A stretch of DNA of 64,000 bases from Kalmusia sp. IMI 367209 (lineage: Eukaryota; Ascomycota; Dothideomycetes; Pleosporales; Didymosphaeriaceae): contig JAPEUQ010000002.1 in NCBI GenBank assembly GCA_027946365.1, forward strand, positions 2,604,001 to 2,668,000, read 5' to 3'. Of this stretch, positions 1 through 12,509 are shown one piece after another. Below the pieces are notes generated by a model. That model did no database searches and was not told where the DNA came from. It saw nothing but the letters and a program-made list of their open reading frames with translations. Position 1 is the first letter of the stretch; the number at the start of each line of letters is the position of its first letter. A program made the position numbers and the translations under genes.

Positions 1-1371
1 CCGGGAGAAGCCAGACTCTTCACGCAGCGTACGTTCTGCGAGAAGATCTGCTTTGCGCAACTAACACGACATCAGGAGTCCAAGGAGGGCTATTTTGTCG
101 CGTTGCGACGCAAAGAAACCCCAACGAGAGAAGAGGTATTGCGAGATTAATTTATAACCCACTCGTGGTATATATGTTACTCTCTTAGAACGAAAAGAGG
201 AAATATTACACTGCACAAGATCCCGGTTATCCGACGTCAACCGTTGCTGCCGTGAGCAAACAGGGATGGTAGTCATCCAACGGTTCGAAAGGTTTCGACA
301 TGGGGCCGCAATTCTACCTTTCGATCCCGAAGCGACGCCGCACTCCACTCTCTTCTTTCAAAACACGAGCCGACTGCGGAATAGTACAATAGGCGACCGT
401 GCTGGGGTGGTTGTTTACGGTGTGGAGATTGGGATGTGAAGGCGGGAAGGCGGGCACGAGTCATGTCCTCGAAGGCATTTGAACCATGACGTTTACAAGG
501 GCGAACGTAGGACAGCCACTCAAAAACCGAACATGCGCATGCATGCTGCAATCTACATCTACAGGCACCTTTGTTCCTTGACGTGCTGGGTTTGGGAGTG
601 TGACATTCGCACCCGTACGACTGGGTCCTGGATTGAAGAGGCCCGTGTATCACGGTGGATCGCTGGGGACAGTCGAGATGCCAGTGGAGGCGCGCGGCCC
701 ACCCCTAACGGCGGTCGCTCGGGGCGTGAAGGTGTCGCGCTGAGGCTCGCCACCTTGTTATTGTACGTATGCCGCGCTTCGCCGTGTGACCCCAGCCGGG
801 CGCGTGTAGCTTGACTCGGCCATGAGTGACATGCAGACTCACCGTTCGTCGGGCGTGGCCAGGAGACGATCCCCCGGCTGCGGCATTTCATAGGATGCAG
901 ACGGGCCCTTCAGCACGGCTAGGGCTGGGTGGGCGAGACGAGTATTAACGGCGTCCCACCGGGACAGGTGGCTGCGGTACGGTCTCGTTCCAGCAACGTA
1001 TTCTCCGTAGTGGAGCCAAGGCGACAGGGGTTGTCCAGGTGCCTCTGTGCATGCGTGGAGGCGGGCAGGCATTTTGACGAGACGCCGGGCCTCTTGGGTG
1101 CGGATTCGAACTCTCTCTGTCCCTAGATACAAGCATGCCGTCGACGTCGCTCTGCGGCGACGGGCTGCGTGCTGCGAGAATGGGCACTGACGGGGACGGG
1201 CTGAGCAAGCAACGCCGGGGTTTCGCCCGCCGCGGTGGCGCAGTTTCTTCGCGGGCTTTGACCCAACAACCTTATCACACACCCGCACGTTATTCCTTTC
1301 TTTGATCATCCCAATCCCCCAATCAATCTAAACCGAGCTGTGCGACGTGCCAATGACTGGCAGCGCGCGCC
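1..1371. other. No supported gene; upstream region of the SSXT-like gene
   Basis: Short overlapping ORFs occur on both strands, but none has a recognisable domain, a splice pattern or a protein-like composition. The last 100 bases before position 1372 presumably hold the promoter and leader of the SSXT-like gene. I see nothing else here. Confidence 0.5.
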
Positions 1372-2615
1372 ATGGATTACCAAACGTTCAATAGTCCCCA
1401 GCACCTCCCGCCCTCGTTTGGCGGGCCCTTCTCCACCTCCTCAGCACCTTCACATTCCCCGCAGCCGCAGCCGCAGCAGCAGCAGCTGTACCAAGATCCA
1501 CAGGCCCGGCTACAGCAGTCAACCCCGTCGTTCCCCTACCAGCAGTTCGCCAATGGCCAGCCGGGCGGCTTCGCGGCGAGCATGCCTGGACCCGGGTCCC
1601 AAGCGACGAGTGGCGCCGTGATGCAGCCTGGAGGCCTGTCGCAGAGCCAGCTTCACCAGGCGAGAGGTAAGCGTGCCGCTGCATGCCACTATCACTCCTT
1701 CCCCTATGCTATACCCGTGCCCTCTGCCGTCACGCCTCCGCGCCGCCCGCTGACCCCAATGAAGCCCCCTTTGCCCAGGCCCTCGCGTCGCCCGCCCACC
1801 AGCAGTTCGTCCAGCATCGCCAGAGCGCCTCGCCCGCCAGCCAGCACAACACCGCGTCCCCGTATGCGACGCCGCAGCAGACGCAGTCGCCAAGCGTGCC
1901 CGCGTCCCAGGCCATGAACCCGCCCACGAGCCAGCCCGCCCCGTCGCAGCCCATGCAGGCTCAGACCCCCGTCAAGCAGCTCCCCCAGTCGCCCGTCTCG
2001 CCCGTCGCAGCAGCGCGCGAGAAGCAGCGCATCGACACGCTGCTCGACATCAATCAGCTGCTCATCCAGCAGGTCGTGGAGCTGCACGCCCAGGGCAAGG
2101 CCGGCCACATCGGGCCTGCCCCAGACACGAAGCTGGAGGGCGAGAAGCAGCAGCAGGCCTCGCCCGAGTATAGAGAGTGAGCACCGCCGTTTCCTTTCCA
2201 CTCTCCATCGTGTCCTGACAACGCCAGCTACATGCGCCGACTACAGGCCAACCTCGCCTTCCTCGCGCAGAATGCCGAACGCCACACCAAGCCGAACCAA
2301 AACATCATGCCCGGGCCTGCCATCATGGTCGCCCCGTCGTCACCGGACGAGCTGGTGAAGCTGTACTCGAGACTCCAGGGTCTTTTCCCGGGGTGGAAAG
2401 GTGCCCCTAACAAGCCCTCACCAGGCCCACAGCGACTGAACTCGACGTCGTCACAAGCTAGCGTCCACAATAGCATGCAACCGCCAAATAGCGCCGGCCT
2501 GCAGAACAACATGCAACCTCCCAACAGCGCCGGTATGCCACCCAATATGCAACTGCCGAGTAATGCGAGTGCCATGAATAGCGCCATGCAGAACAACATG
2601 CAACAACAGCAATAA
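1372..2615 (+). CDS. SSXT/SS18 domain protein, probable SWI/SNF subunit
   Basis: The three-exon model is 1372-1666, 1765-2176 and 2228-2615 (364 aa); all phases agree (1, then 2). The introns are 98 and 51 nt with GTAAGC and GTGAGC donors. The N-terminal ~200 residues are Gln/Pro/Ser-rich low complexity. An SSXT (SS18 N-terminal) helix pair follows, with INQLLIQQVVELHAQGK before the second intron and YMRRLQANLAFLAQNAER just after it. The C-terminus repeats Met/Gln/Pro/Asn-rich units (NNMQPPNSAG-like). SSXT proteins are SWI/SNF chromatin-remodelling subunits (SS18 in animals, Snf11-like in fungi), so a nuclear coactivator role follows from the family. A second SWI/SNF protein, Ssr4, is encoded at 49-51 kb. 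The domain call is firm; the exact 5' acceptor of exon 2 (1765 rather than 1779) rests on phase. Confidence 0.82.
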
Positions 2616-3550
2616 CACGTCCGCCATCTCCTTGACCGTACACAAGTTGCATACCACACTGTACTTCTATAATGCTTTGGTCACGAAATAGAGCATTCGG
2701 TCCATTATCTTTTTTTTTCTCATCCTCATCTGCGGCGTGTACAAAGGCGAGAATCAGTATCAAACATCTGGTGTCCTGGTAGTTCATCTCCAAAACGGAT
2801 ACGGGCGGAATTTTTCGGGAAACTAGGCTCTGGGTGGTCGGGTGTTTGTGAGGGTCTGGGACCTTCCGGGTGTCTTTTCGATTGATTACAAAGTCCGGCA
2901 TCTGCCTGGCCGGCTACGCTAGATACCAATTTGCCCACACTGAATTGGCTTATCATGATAATGGAATATTGTTGTAGGTCATAGCATCCTTCTCGACAGT
3001 ACTGGCTGGAGAGTGCATGCTACAGGCTCTATGGATGGCAGAGCAGACAGAGCACACGAAGCATACGGAGCAAACATAATTGTATGTCACGTGATTGTCC
3101 CCTTTCACTCCAGATAGAACGAGAACACGTCGCGTAAGTAGAAGAATGTAAAGTATTACTTCATTCCTTTGTGCACAGAAGGCTATGTGCCGTATCGCTT
3201 CTACCTATCCAAAACGACCATCCAGAACAAGTCCTGAGATCAATGCCATATGCAATGCCATAAATGTACCGCCCACATAAACCCAAAATCATTTGCTAGA
3301 CTCACAAGCGTGAAGACTCCCAAAACGCCTCGCTCCAATCCGCGCCGCAAATGCCCACGCGATGCAACCGGGTATTGTCCGCTTACGCCAGACTAGACTA
3401 TCCCAAAACAAAAGAAAAAAATAGACTAAAAGTAATAACAAGATGGAGAGCAGACGGGTCTGGCTCCAGCTCTAGAATATACAAGAAGAGAATTGTAACA
3501 CTAGGAAGACGCTTGCATCAGAAACATGGAAAAGACGAGCTAGTAACACC
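2616..3550. other. Intergenic, convergent 3' ends
   Basis: This lies between the SSXT-like gene (+) and the acyltransferase gene (-), so it should hold both 3' UTRs. The sequence becomes AT-richer towards the right. ORFs here have no recognisable features. Confidence 0.5.
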
Positions 3551-5025
3551 TCATACAGGTGAGTCCAGCTTCATCTTTTCACGAGGTGGAGAATGCGTTG
3601 GCAGACGGTCAATTGTGCGGAGAATGGGTCTGCTTTCGCGTTCTTGCGGTTCGTCGTATGCCCAACTCGACGCGGCGTTGACGACCTTTGCGCAGAAAGG
3701 GTCAATGTGCTGCACCCAAAGCGCAGCAGCGCGGTACAGGACGTAGTAGAAAATAGCGATGGCAATGAAGACGTGGGTCGTGGTGCCGCGTTGCAAATCC
3801 ATCTGGTGCCCCTTCTCGTTCCTGGGCGGGTTCATCGCCGAAGGCAGGTACACCATCCACGTCAGAACCGATTTGATGAACGTGTTGTGCATCAGATAGA
3901 CGGGGAAACTGACGCGGCCGAGGAAGTTGAAGATGGGGGGAGGTGAGCACGCGCCGGGCGTTGCGCGAGAAGAATATGCCGAGCAGGACGGTGGCGGCGC
4001 CTATGTGGTCCCAATATCGGCGCACGTCGGATTTCTCGGCCGTCACCGACTGCATGATGTGGCACATGGCGTCGGACCAGTGCGCGTTGTGAGGGGAGTC
4101 TTGCGGGTAGCCGGCGATGAACATGCCAGCGATGATCATGAGGGCCGGGATGGGAGCGGGAAGGACGGAGGTCGCGGTGTCTCTGTAGTGATTGTGCAAT
4201 TCTGCCACGAACATGCCGAATACGACGTTGAGGCCTTTCAGTGCGCCCTTTGCAAGTCCTATGTCGCGTTAGCTTGAGAGCCCATATCCCTATACGATCT
4301 GGATCTCACCCTCTCCAAGCTGCCAGAAATACAGGTAGAGCACAGCATACACCAAAAAACGAGCTTTTGGCTTGACCAATACCGTGGCGAACATGGTCAT
4401 GTAGACTAGCATGCTCCCCTCCAAGAACAAGTGCAGCGTCCATTGGGTGCCATCGTATTCATCCCATCCAATCGTCCAGGTCTGCACCTCAGCCCTGACC
4501 AGCGAGTTGAACGCAGCTCCAAGGGTGGCTTCCTGGCGATGCCAGCCCTGGCGGATCCATGTCGAATCGACGTGCTTGGTCATGTGGTAGGCGTTGATGT
4601 TCGCCAGGAACCATGTCAAGGCCGTGGCGATCATTGTGGGGAGGATCAACCGGCCCGATCGCGCAAGCGCGCTCCTCGCGATACCGTTGAACGCTGCATC
4701 CGTATTCCCCGCCCGCGATCGACCAATTGGCCCCAACGAATTCACGTATCCCGTTATGAGGAAGAAGAGTGCCACGGCGGCACGCCCGCCGACCGCCAGA
4801 CGGAAAAAGGGTAGTTGGAACAGGTGCGGTGTGGATTTGAGATCCTCGGCAGGCGAGTGCAGCCAGGGTACAAAAGCAGTGCAAAGGTGGCCAGACACGA
4901 CCATGAAAGACGCGATGCCTCGTAGGCCCTGATATCAGAATGAGGCGTCAGACCGGTCGCACAGTTTGGAATCTAGGGCTGGTTGTAGAACTTACGTCAA
5001 TCCAGTTAGCGTCTCGTGGGGCCAT
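3551..5025 (-). pseudogene. Acyltransferase 3 family membrane protein, apparent frameshift
   Basis: The exons are 4996-5025 (10 codons), 4310-4928, and from 4258 to the stop at 3551. The product is a multi-pass integral membrane O-acyltransferase (Acyltransferase_3). The hallmark DGLRGIASFMVVSGH spans the first splice junction and holds the catalytic-type His. PIGRS, then TWTIGWDEYDGTQWTLHLFLEGS and the following hydrophobic stretches are typical of fungal members. In the last exon the frame must change at a run of six G (3935-3940): upstream reads ..RRVLTSP, downstream continues FNFLGRVSFPVYLMHNT in another frame. Dropping one base restores one ~449-aa protein, the usual family length. The cause is either a homopolymer sequencing error or a real inactivating frameshift. 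The start at 5025 is the first clear ATG; an upstream exon is possible because the frame stays open through a TAG acceptor near 5042. The substrate cannot be told. Confidence 0.72.
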
Positions 5026-8000
5026 ATTGATCAATGACTCGGTGATCCTAGGGACGACCCAAGTTATGAATTCTCTCAGACACAAAGAAGAAAACGCAAA
5101 AGCTAGATGACAATGAGTGCGGTCATGGATAGCGCCGCAAGCGAACCCGAGTGTTCACACGATGACAAGCATAGAAAAGCGCTATGATCAACCGCGTAAC
5201 GCAAGCTCCCTGGGCGCAAGGAAGCAAAAGAGGACCGATATGCTGGGATAGCTGGACAAGCAGCGACGGGAAGGAGCCGGACGTTATGGGCGGAGCAGAC
5301 GGCGTCGAGGGAACCATGAGTTTATAGAGGGAGCATCGCCCGAGTGGATATCAGCGCTGTAGTGCTCATGTACCTGCAGGACTGACCACCCCTGCGCTCC
5401 GACTCCGTTTTGAACACTGGACATTCAAGCTCCACGCCAAGAGCGGCGGTGGACTTGGCACGCTCCCTTCGCGAATGCTTCCCGTGCACGCCACCGACTC
5501 CCCGAGCATGCAGGCTACGAATGGACGGGCAATGGTAAGGAATGCAGAGAACCATAGCGATCGATGAAACTCCCTACACCCACACTGAAACCCACAATTC
5601 CAGCTTGACAGCAAAACGAAAATCAGAGAATCACCTGTGGCGAGTGCTGTGCCACTTCACATTCCGATGGCTGGAGAAAACTCCCTAGCACATCTTCATC
5701 CGCGGGCTTAGTTCACGTTCCTCCTCGTTCGGCTGCAAGACTAATACGGCACCACTTTCCCATGTAGACCGACTTGCGGCGTTGGCTGCACCGTTTCCCG
5801 GTCGGCTGAGCACACGGACTTCTGAAGCGACTTTTCCCTATGGAGTAAAAGCACTGCATTTCACAAAGAATCTCTATCATGAGCTTCACATTGCACAGGA
5901 GACAACAAATACTTGCCACCTATACTATGGAGCATCTCGGTAGAGTGAGTACGCGTCGTCTTTTGTGGCGTGGCATGTGGGCTTCTTTGTTGCACAGAGT
6001 TTCGACTTTTATGCGCTACGCCACAACGAGGTTCTACAAACCCGGCGGACAAAATATACCTTCTTCAGGGCGTACTTGAGAAAGTGTGCGACCTTTCTCT
6101 TGGCTGTTCGCCTGGCATACACGGACTCTAATTTTGCGACAAGGCCCTGCAGTGTCTATCTTCTTATAGCTTTCGTACGATGAGAGCTTCTCGAATGGGG
6201 ATTTATTGTACATACCTCCCGAGGTCGTGCACCCGCCACGTGACACCTACCACCAGTTCACCTCCAGTGGCTGATGCGGGTGCAACAACTCCAGAGCCGT
6301 TCTAACCGAGTACCACGATACACGACTGCGAGCGGAAATCTTGGCGTGCTACGTCCGGCTCTGGCTACAACACTGTTGCTGAGCAACCACTGCTGAACTT
6401 TTTTTTGGGTGACATGTGGTAGCTTTGACGAACAGAGACACGTAACCAGAAAGCTCTAAAAAGGTAGTCAGGCTGAGAAACATAGGGACAAAGATCTGCG
6501 GCGTTGGGCGGGAGCGATGTCCGGTGAGCTTGCGCAAGCGATCCGACAGTCATGACGGCTGTGGCCGTTGTCGTACACGTCAAAAGCGATTACCTGCCCA
6601 TAGTCGTTTCACCGGATCCAGAACGCTTGGCTAAGTGGCATGCTATCGGGTATATTTGTTTGATCAGCCCCTTCGTACAACACTCGGAAGATACGGCAAC
6701 TATGTGCTCTTTGGAGCAGCTTCGTGCCCTCCCCATGCGACTTGCAGCATAGGTCTGCACAGGGAATGGTCGCGGAATCTACTTACTAACGCCCAGTGCA
6801 CCTTGCTGGAGGTCATCTCTGTACCCACCAACCTATATTCGAGTCGAAGGAGAAAAGAAAAAAAAATCACGCACACCAGTACTTCTTCAGAACGAGCAAC
6901 AGCACCGATTCTCAAGCCCCTCTCCGGTCAATCATGCCCTGCCGAGAAGCGGATCGAGTACGTAGATACGAGCCGGTGCCCATGCAGCTTCTCATGGCAG
7001 GGGTTCCTAGACACGAACGGCCTCAGAGGCCTGGTGACTCTTCTAGCATATTCGTCTTGAAAACGTCTGTCTGCCCACGGCTCATAATGGCTCACAGCCA
7101 TAGGCACCCCGCAGAGCCAGCGAATCCGAACAATGATAGTGAGTCAGACATTCGACAGGTGACTGTGCACTTCTCAGCAGCTGGAGGCTTGGTGACAGCT
7201 TTGGGCGCCAACAAGAGCCTCGAGCTTGGCCTCTTACACCGTACAGGGGGCTGTGTAGAGCGACCCCTCTCTCAAATAGCGAAGGGCATCCGGTGAACTA
7301 GCGAGCGACGAGAAGAGGTGAACGCTGCATCTCTTGGACAATGCACGGCGGCTTGCGAGATCAACAGTTCGGCAGCACATGCCTCACCCTGGTGGGGGCC
7401 GAGGCGGCGCGGGGAGCTGGGTGGTAGGCTGCGGTGTTCTTCTCCACGGCGTGTCTGCTCGCAGGCAACCTCTGCGCCGCGGGCTCTGGTGATCCCATCC
7501 TGCCTGAGCTATATAGACTACTCGAAGGCGTTTTGCAGCCGAGCTCTGCCATCCGCCGTGCTCTGTCGAAGCGTGAGTCTCTGGTCGTCTGCACGGCGTT
7601 TCTAGCCCTGTGACGTCAAGCACGAGACCGGGTCTTGCTCCACCAAACCTGGCAGTCTCGATCCTGGTTTCCGCCGCGTCTCTTATTGAGCCTGCCGTCG
7701 CCCGCTGCTGAAAACCGCACCCCTCCCTATAGCACTCCTTACACCTCCCTGCGAACGGTGCGCTTCTCACTCTCCAAAGCGTGCAGCATCTCGCCGCCCC
7801 AAGCCAATCGCTGCGCTTCGAATCGGCTGCTTGCGCGATCCCGCACCCCTCCGCCCACTCACATCGCCGTTCCCACAGCCTTGCGCTGCCGACTGGCCAG
7901 CAGCTGAGGCCCTGCAACGCTGCGTCACCGCGCCGCCGCCTTAGCAGTGCGAACCCTCACCCCACCGTGGACAACCCTCCACAGACAAAGACACTCAACA

Positions 8001-8090
8001 CACCAACCGCACCTCGCCCTAGCCGTTAGCCGTCGTTAGAACCCGCGTCGCGCGACCTCACTCTGCTGCCCGGCCCGCCGCTAGTGCGCC
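5026..8090. other. About 3 kb with no supported gene; leader of the RS-rich gene at its right end
   Basis: ORFs up to 166 codons exist but show no domain, hydrophobic pattern or splice-consistent extension. The right part (about 7600-8090) is rich in C and CT tracts, as in many fungal promoters and 5' leaders, and probably serves the gene at 8091. A TGAGTCA motif occurs at 7142-7148, far from any start codon. Confidence 0.5.
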
Positions 8091-10726
8091 ATGTCGACCA
8101 TATTTAGAGAGCGGGAGCGGGAGCGAGACTGGGAGACGGGCTCCCACGGGGGTCGCAGTTACACCACAGTGAAGCGCTACAAGATACCTGACAGCGCCCT
8201 CGAAGAGGATCGATACGAGTCGGAAATGCGCGTTGTGCACCGCCCGCGCGACCACGACGTCCAAGAGCGTAGAGAGGTGCGAGAATACATGATCGACGAC
8301 GACCATCGCGACCGCGAAGTGCGAGAGTACCGCTTCGTCGAACGAGAGGTCGAGCGCGAGCGCGATCCGTCACCCCGACGTGAGATCCGCGAGTATCGCA
8401 TCGAGCGCGAAATCGAGCGCTCACCATCACCGCCCGCTGTGAGGGAGTACCGTGTAGAACGTCAAGTCGAGCGCGAGCGTGAGATCCCGCGCGACCACGA
8501 CCCTTACCAGCTCGAACGTTACTCGAGATCCACCGAGTTCTTCCGCCCAGAGCCACCCCCACCCCAACCCATCATTATCCGTAACGAGGCGCCGCAGCCT
8601 ATCATTCTTCAAGAATCCGCTGCTCAGCAGGTCATCATACGACGTGAGGAGCCATCATATGAACTCGTCGAACGTTCCGAGGTAGTTGAAGACCGGCAGG
8701 TTGCCCGTCGCGAGCCTCGCAGGGAGGAAGATTATTACTACGAGCGCAAAGTCAAGGAAGTTGACCGCGGTGGCCGTCGCGAGGAAGGCTACTATGACGA
8801 GCGTGAATACGGCCGCGGCCGCTACAACGATCGGGACGCATATAGTGACGATGATGTGGTCTTCATCCACAAAGAAAAGGATACCTGGAGTGGTCGTGAT
8901 GTGAGTCCTCATCATCGCCGTCACCTCGCCGAAGGTGTCATTGGTGGAGTTGCCGCGGCCGAGCTTCTAAGGCACCGTCGAAAGAAGCAGGGTGAGGATC
9001 CTGGCCACCACGTCCGTCAAGCAGTTGGCTACGGTGCGCTAGGGGCCGTGGGCGCAGAAGCCATCAGCCGTTACCGAAACCGCTCACGGTCTAGGTCCAG
9101 CTCGCGCGACCGAGGTCGTAGGCGTAGGAGCCGGTCCTCGTCGAGGACGAAGAAGCTCGGCACCCTTGCAGCCGTAGCAGGTATCGGAGCTCTCGCATAT
9201 GCGGCAGGCCGGAAGAATAAGAACAATACACAGACTACCGTAATCGAAGACCGTCGAAGCAGGTCCAGGCGCCGCAAGTCTTCTCGCTCTCGATCCAGAT
9301 CTGTCAAGACCGTAGGCTCGAGGGGCAGGTCAGAGAGTAGGCACATGAGTCCTGAGCATCGCAATCGCCGTGCTGCGCAAGTTGGCCTTGCCAGTGCGGC
9401 AGTAGCTGGTGTGATCGAACACCAGCGCAACAAGTCACGGGAGCGGAAGGGCGAACGAAGCCATAGCCGCGCCCGTAAGGGCATTCCGATCGCTGCTGCT
9501 GGCGTTGCCGGAGCGGCTGTGACGGGCCTGTACGAGAGGCACAAGGGTAAAAAAGAGGCTAAGGAGTTGTCCAGGTCGAGATCGAGGTCAAGATCCAGGT
9601 CGGTACGTTCCGGTAGACGGGGAAGCACAACCAGTGACGCAGTCCTTGTAGAGTACGGTGGTGATCCCATTTATACCGATCGCGCGCCGAGTCGACGTTC
9701 CCGCGACATTGATGACCCAGCAGATCATAGACATCGACGTCGAGGCTCATCATCTTCTTCAGATAGCGGACGGCGGCGCTCTCGATCGAGTAGAAGCCGG
9801 AGCAAGAGTCGTACGCGCAAAGCCGCAGAGACAGCTGCAGTTGCTGGTGTAGCTGGTTTAGCTGCTCACGAAGCAGCAAAGCGGCGAGATCGCAAGAAGG
9901 CTGAAAAAGAACGACAACGTAGGTATTCGCCAATCGCAACAATGGAACATCTTGCTGAGACATGATAGGACAAGAAGACTCAGCCTATTCCACTGGCAGC
10001 TACTCACCTCCCCCGGGACCCGAAGCTGGAGATCCTCAATATTTTCCACAGTCCAATTACTTCCCTCCTCCACCTACTCAGCCCATAGACCACAACAATT
10101 ATCCCCCGTACAACCCAGCAGATTATCCTCCACCAAACAATGGTTACATCCACCCACCCTCGGGCTACACACCGCCACCTGCCGAACCCGGCAACCCGTA
10201 CGCACATCAAGACCCCCGCTATCGGCGCCCGGATGATAATGTGAGTGCTCAACCCCTTCCAGAGCACATGCAAGCACGTGGTGGGTCCAGGCTTTCGCCT
10301 GCCCATGACAGAGTTAGCCCGGCTAACGCTCCTCCCCACTCAGATCGTCTAGGAATGCACCATCCCAATATCTCTATCAATACCCAACCCACTCCCTCGC
10401 CTTCTCCTCATTTGCCGCTTGCGCCTGAGCCTGTGAAACCGCAAGAAGCAAAATCCGTCATGTTTGATCTGCAGCCGCAGGAGTTCGAGTTTACGTCTGA
10501 GAGCGAGAAGGTGCCGGAAAGAACCAGGGAGAGGGAGAGTGGTAGGGAAGGTAGTAGGAAGAGAGATAGGGAGAGAGGTAGGAGGAGAAGAGATGATTCG
10601 CCTGATTCAGATGCGTCAGATGCTACAATTGAGCTGCCGCCACGGTTTGATCCACAAGGGCGGTCCAAGGAAGAAGATCCGCTTGCGCAGAAGCTCGAGA
10701 GTGTGCTTACGAGTCTGTTTCGATAG
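8091..10726 (+). CDS. DUF3824-type RS-rich protein with glycine-zipper segments
   Basis: The two exons are 8091-9918 and 9969-10726, with a 50-nt intron that has a CTGAG-like branch site and a TAG acceptor; the product is 861 aa. Residues 1-270 are very rich in Arg/Glu, with repeated REYR and EREVERE units. Six Ala/Gly-rich hydrophobic segments follow, at roughly residues 281-293, 307-328, 355-375, 426-445, 462-483 and 578-598. They are separated by Arg-Ser dipeptide tracts. The C-terminal third is Pro/Tyr-rich, then a charged tail ending in KLESVLTSLFR. This order matches fungal DUF3824 proteins, whose start MSTIFRERER is also typical. RS tracts suggest nuclear RNA or protein binding and the zipper segments suggest self-association or membrane contact, but no function is established to my knowledge. 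A GTGAGT at 10241 was tested as a donor and does not keep frame. Confidence 0.8.
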
Positions 10727-11316
10727 CGCTATTCATGTTTCTTTCTTGCTCTTCCCGTTTAGGAAACCCTTGCTTCCTTTTGGTTCTTTTCTCGTTATAT
10801 AATGGTTATGGACAAGCTTTCTGTTTTCATTGGTTGGATCACGGACTGGTATAATATATTGTTCTTCCTTGCTAATACCGGGCGGAGATACCCCCAGTTG
10901 TGCAAGGGGTCTACGACGAATGATGACCATATATTGCGAGGGTAGCGTTACAGTTACGATGTTAATGCGAATTACGTATCCGTTTTATCTTAATCTCCTG
11001 CTTTTGCATTCACAAATAATCTACACGCAGATTTGCTAAGCTACGGGAGAGACTATGAGAAAATCCTCCATGTGTTCCACGACCAATGGCCTAGCATTTG
11101 CTCAGTCTAGACGTACATACTATTTTACTATTAGACCACGCCTGTCTAACAGTGTTCAAGTCAAGCGTGATATTCGACACGCTAGCTTTCCAATGAAAAC
11201 AATCCGTAAACTTGCAGTGAATGAATACCACCTCATACTAGTTAAGCACGCGGTAGAAACACAAAACCGTATCAAGCAGTACCCCCTCCAAACACGCATC
11301 CGTCTTCTTCCCAACC
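10727..11316. other. Intergenic, convergent 3' ends
   Basis: This contains the 3' region of the RS-rich gene and of the unrecognised gene on the other strand. It is AT-rich around 10790-11060. Nothing else seen. Confidence 0.5.
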
Positions 11317-12263
11317 TCAGCCGCTTCCTCGCTCACTCTCGCTCTCACTCTCCACCTCCCCACCACCCACCTCGACCGCAGAATCCAACCTCTCCGTCCT
11401 TTGCCGTGGCAGTCGCGCTTGGCAAGAGTAAGATTCCGACAATCGAAATCCTGCACGCGGGACCTGCTTCATCTCCACAGCCGTCGCCGTCCTAGGTGAC
11501 ACGTGCTGGTCGCGCTCACTTTGCTCTTCGGCGGCTAATAGTGCAGTATCGCCGCGCTTCCTAGTAGCAACGGCTGCCTTGAAGTGGATGTTAACAAAGA
11601 TCTTGTAACGTAGATTTCCCATGATTTTCTCCAGGGCTGGATCTGTCGCGGCCGTGGTGACCGTTTCCACGGTAGGCGCAGGCGTGAGTCTCCTCGCTTC
11701 GATCTGAATGAATGTCTTTCGAGAAGCCGCCGCAGCGCATCACGCGAACGACCTGGGGCTGGGACATCGTCATGTAGCGGGGTGTCTTTAGTGGCTGCTA
11801 CATCTTCTTCTTTGTCGGTAGGCGAGTCTTGCTTTGGAGTCACCGACAAGCTCTGCTCCTCTTCCATATTCTCAAGTGTGCGATGAGCTCTTTTCGAGAC
11901 GTCCCCTCCGCGGCTCGGATCCTTTCACGTACTCTTGGGCCACAGCTTCTCCTGCGCGCCCTCGAGCCACCTTTTCCTCTGCACACTGGAGCGTCGCGAA
12001 TATACTTGCCAGGCTGGCGTCCTCTCCGGGATTTCGGCTCGCTCCTCGATATAGCCAAGATCTTGTATGATAGCACTTAGAACACTTTGGCAATCTTTGT
12101 ACTCGTAGTAAATGATCGGACTGCGAGTCCACGGGCTCAAACGGTTTCTTTGGATAAGGCGCGTCTTAGGATTCTTCGAAGCAAGCACTTTGCGAACGAG
12201 TTCTTGAAACTGTTGCTCTGCAGTAATTGAACCTGGGCTCTGAGGTCGGGATCTGTCTGACAT
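11317..12263 (-). CDS. Unrecognised four-exon protein
   Basis: I do not recognise the family. A phase-consistent model is 11933-12263, 11844-11887, 11753-11797 and 11317-11703, giving 268 aa. The introns are 45, 46 and 49 nt, with donors GTACGT, GTGACT and GTCGTT; the last two are weak. The unspliced sequence has an in-frame stop that the first intron removes. The N-terminal half (starting MSDRSRPQSPG) is basic and looks helical: QQFQELVRKVLASKNP, then a Tyr/Asp stretch IIYYEYKDCQSVL. The middle is linker-like (LTPAPTVETVTT) and leads to ALEKIMGNLRYKIFVNIH, a likely helix. The C-terminal ~50 residues are polar and low complexity, so the true 3' end may differ. It is soluble, with no signal peptide or membrane segment. 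It could be a lineage-restricted gene. Confidence 0.45.
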
Positions 12264-12509
12264 GGGTACGATAGTAAGAGATATTGTGATGGTTGTGTTG
12301 GTAACTGCAGTGAGGAAGTAGTGAGAAGACTGCGACTGCGAATAATGTGATTCCACAAAGAGTGAAGGCATTTTATAGCCATGGTCCACCGCAACTTCTG
12401 TTGGGATGAAGGAGTGGTTCGGTGACTGTTTACAAACAGAGATCAACGCATCGCACCATGGTAGCAGATGACAGGCCGCTATATGAATTCCATTTCACAC
12501 GATTGGACC

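Noticed and set aside
839..1309. 156-codon minus-strand ORF near the left end
   Set aside because: Arg/Ala-rich, non-protein-like composition in GC-rich promoter-type DNA, with no domain.
3890..3960. 42-nt GT..AG intron to explain the acyltransferase frame change
   Set aside because: Length is a multiple of three, so it does not change frame, and it would remove the conserved NFLGRVSF segment.
10241..10343. Possible intron in exon 2 of the RS-rich gene (GTGAGT to CTCAG)
   Set aside because: The donor is phase 0 and the acceptor needs phase 1; splicing would hit a TAG at once. The retained sequence reads as ordinary Pro/Ser-rich coding.
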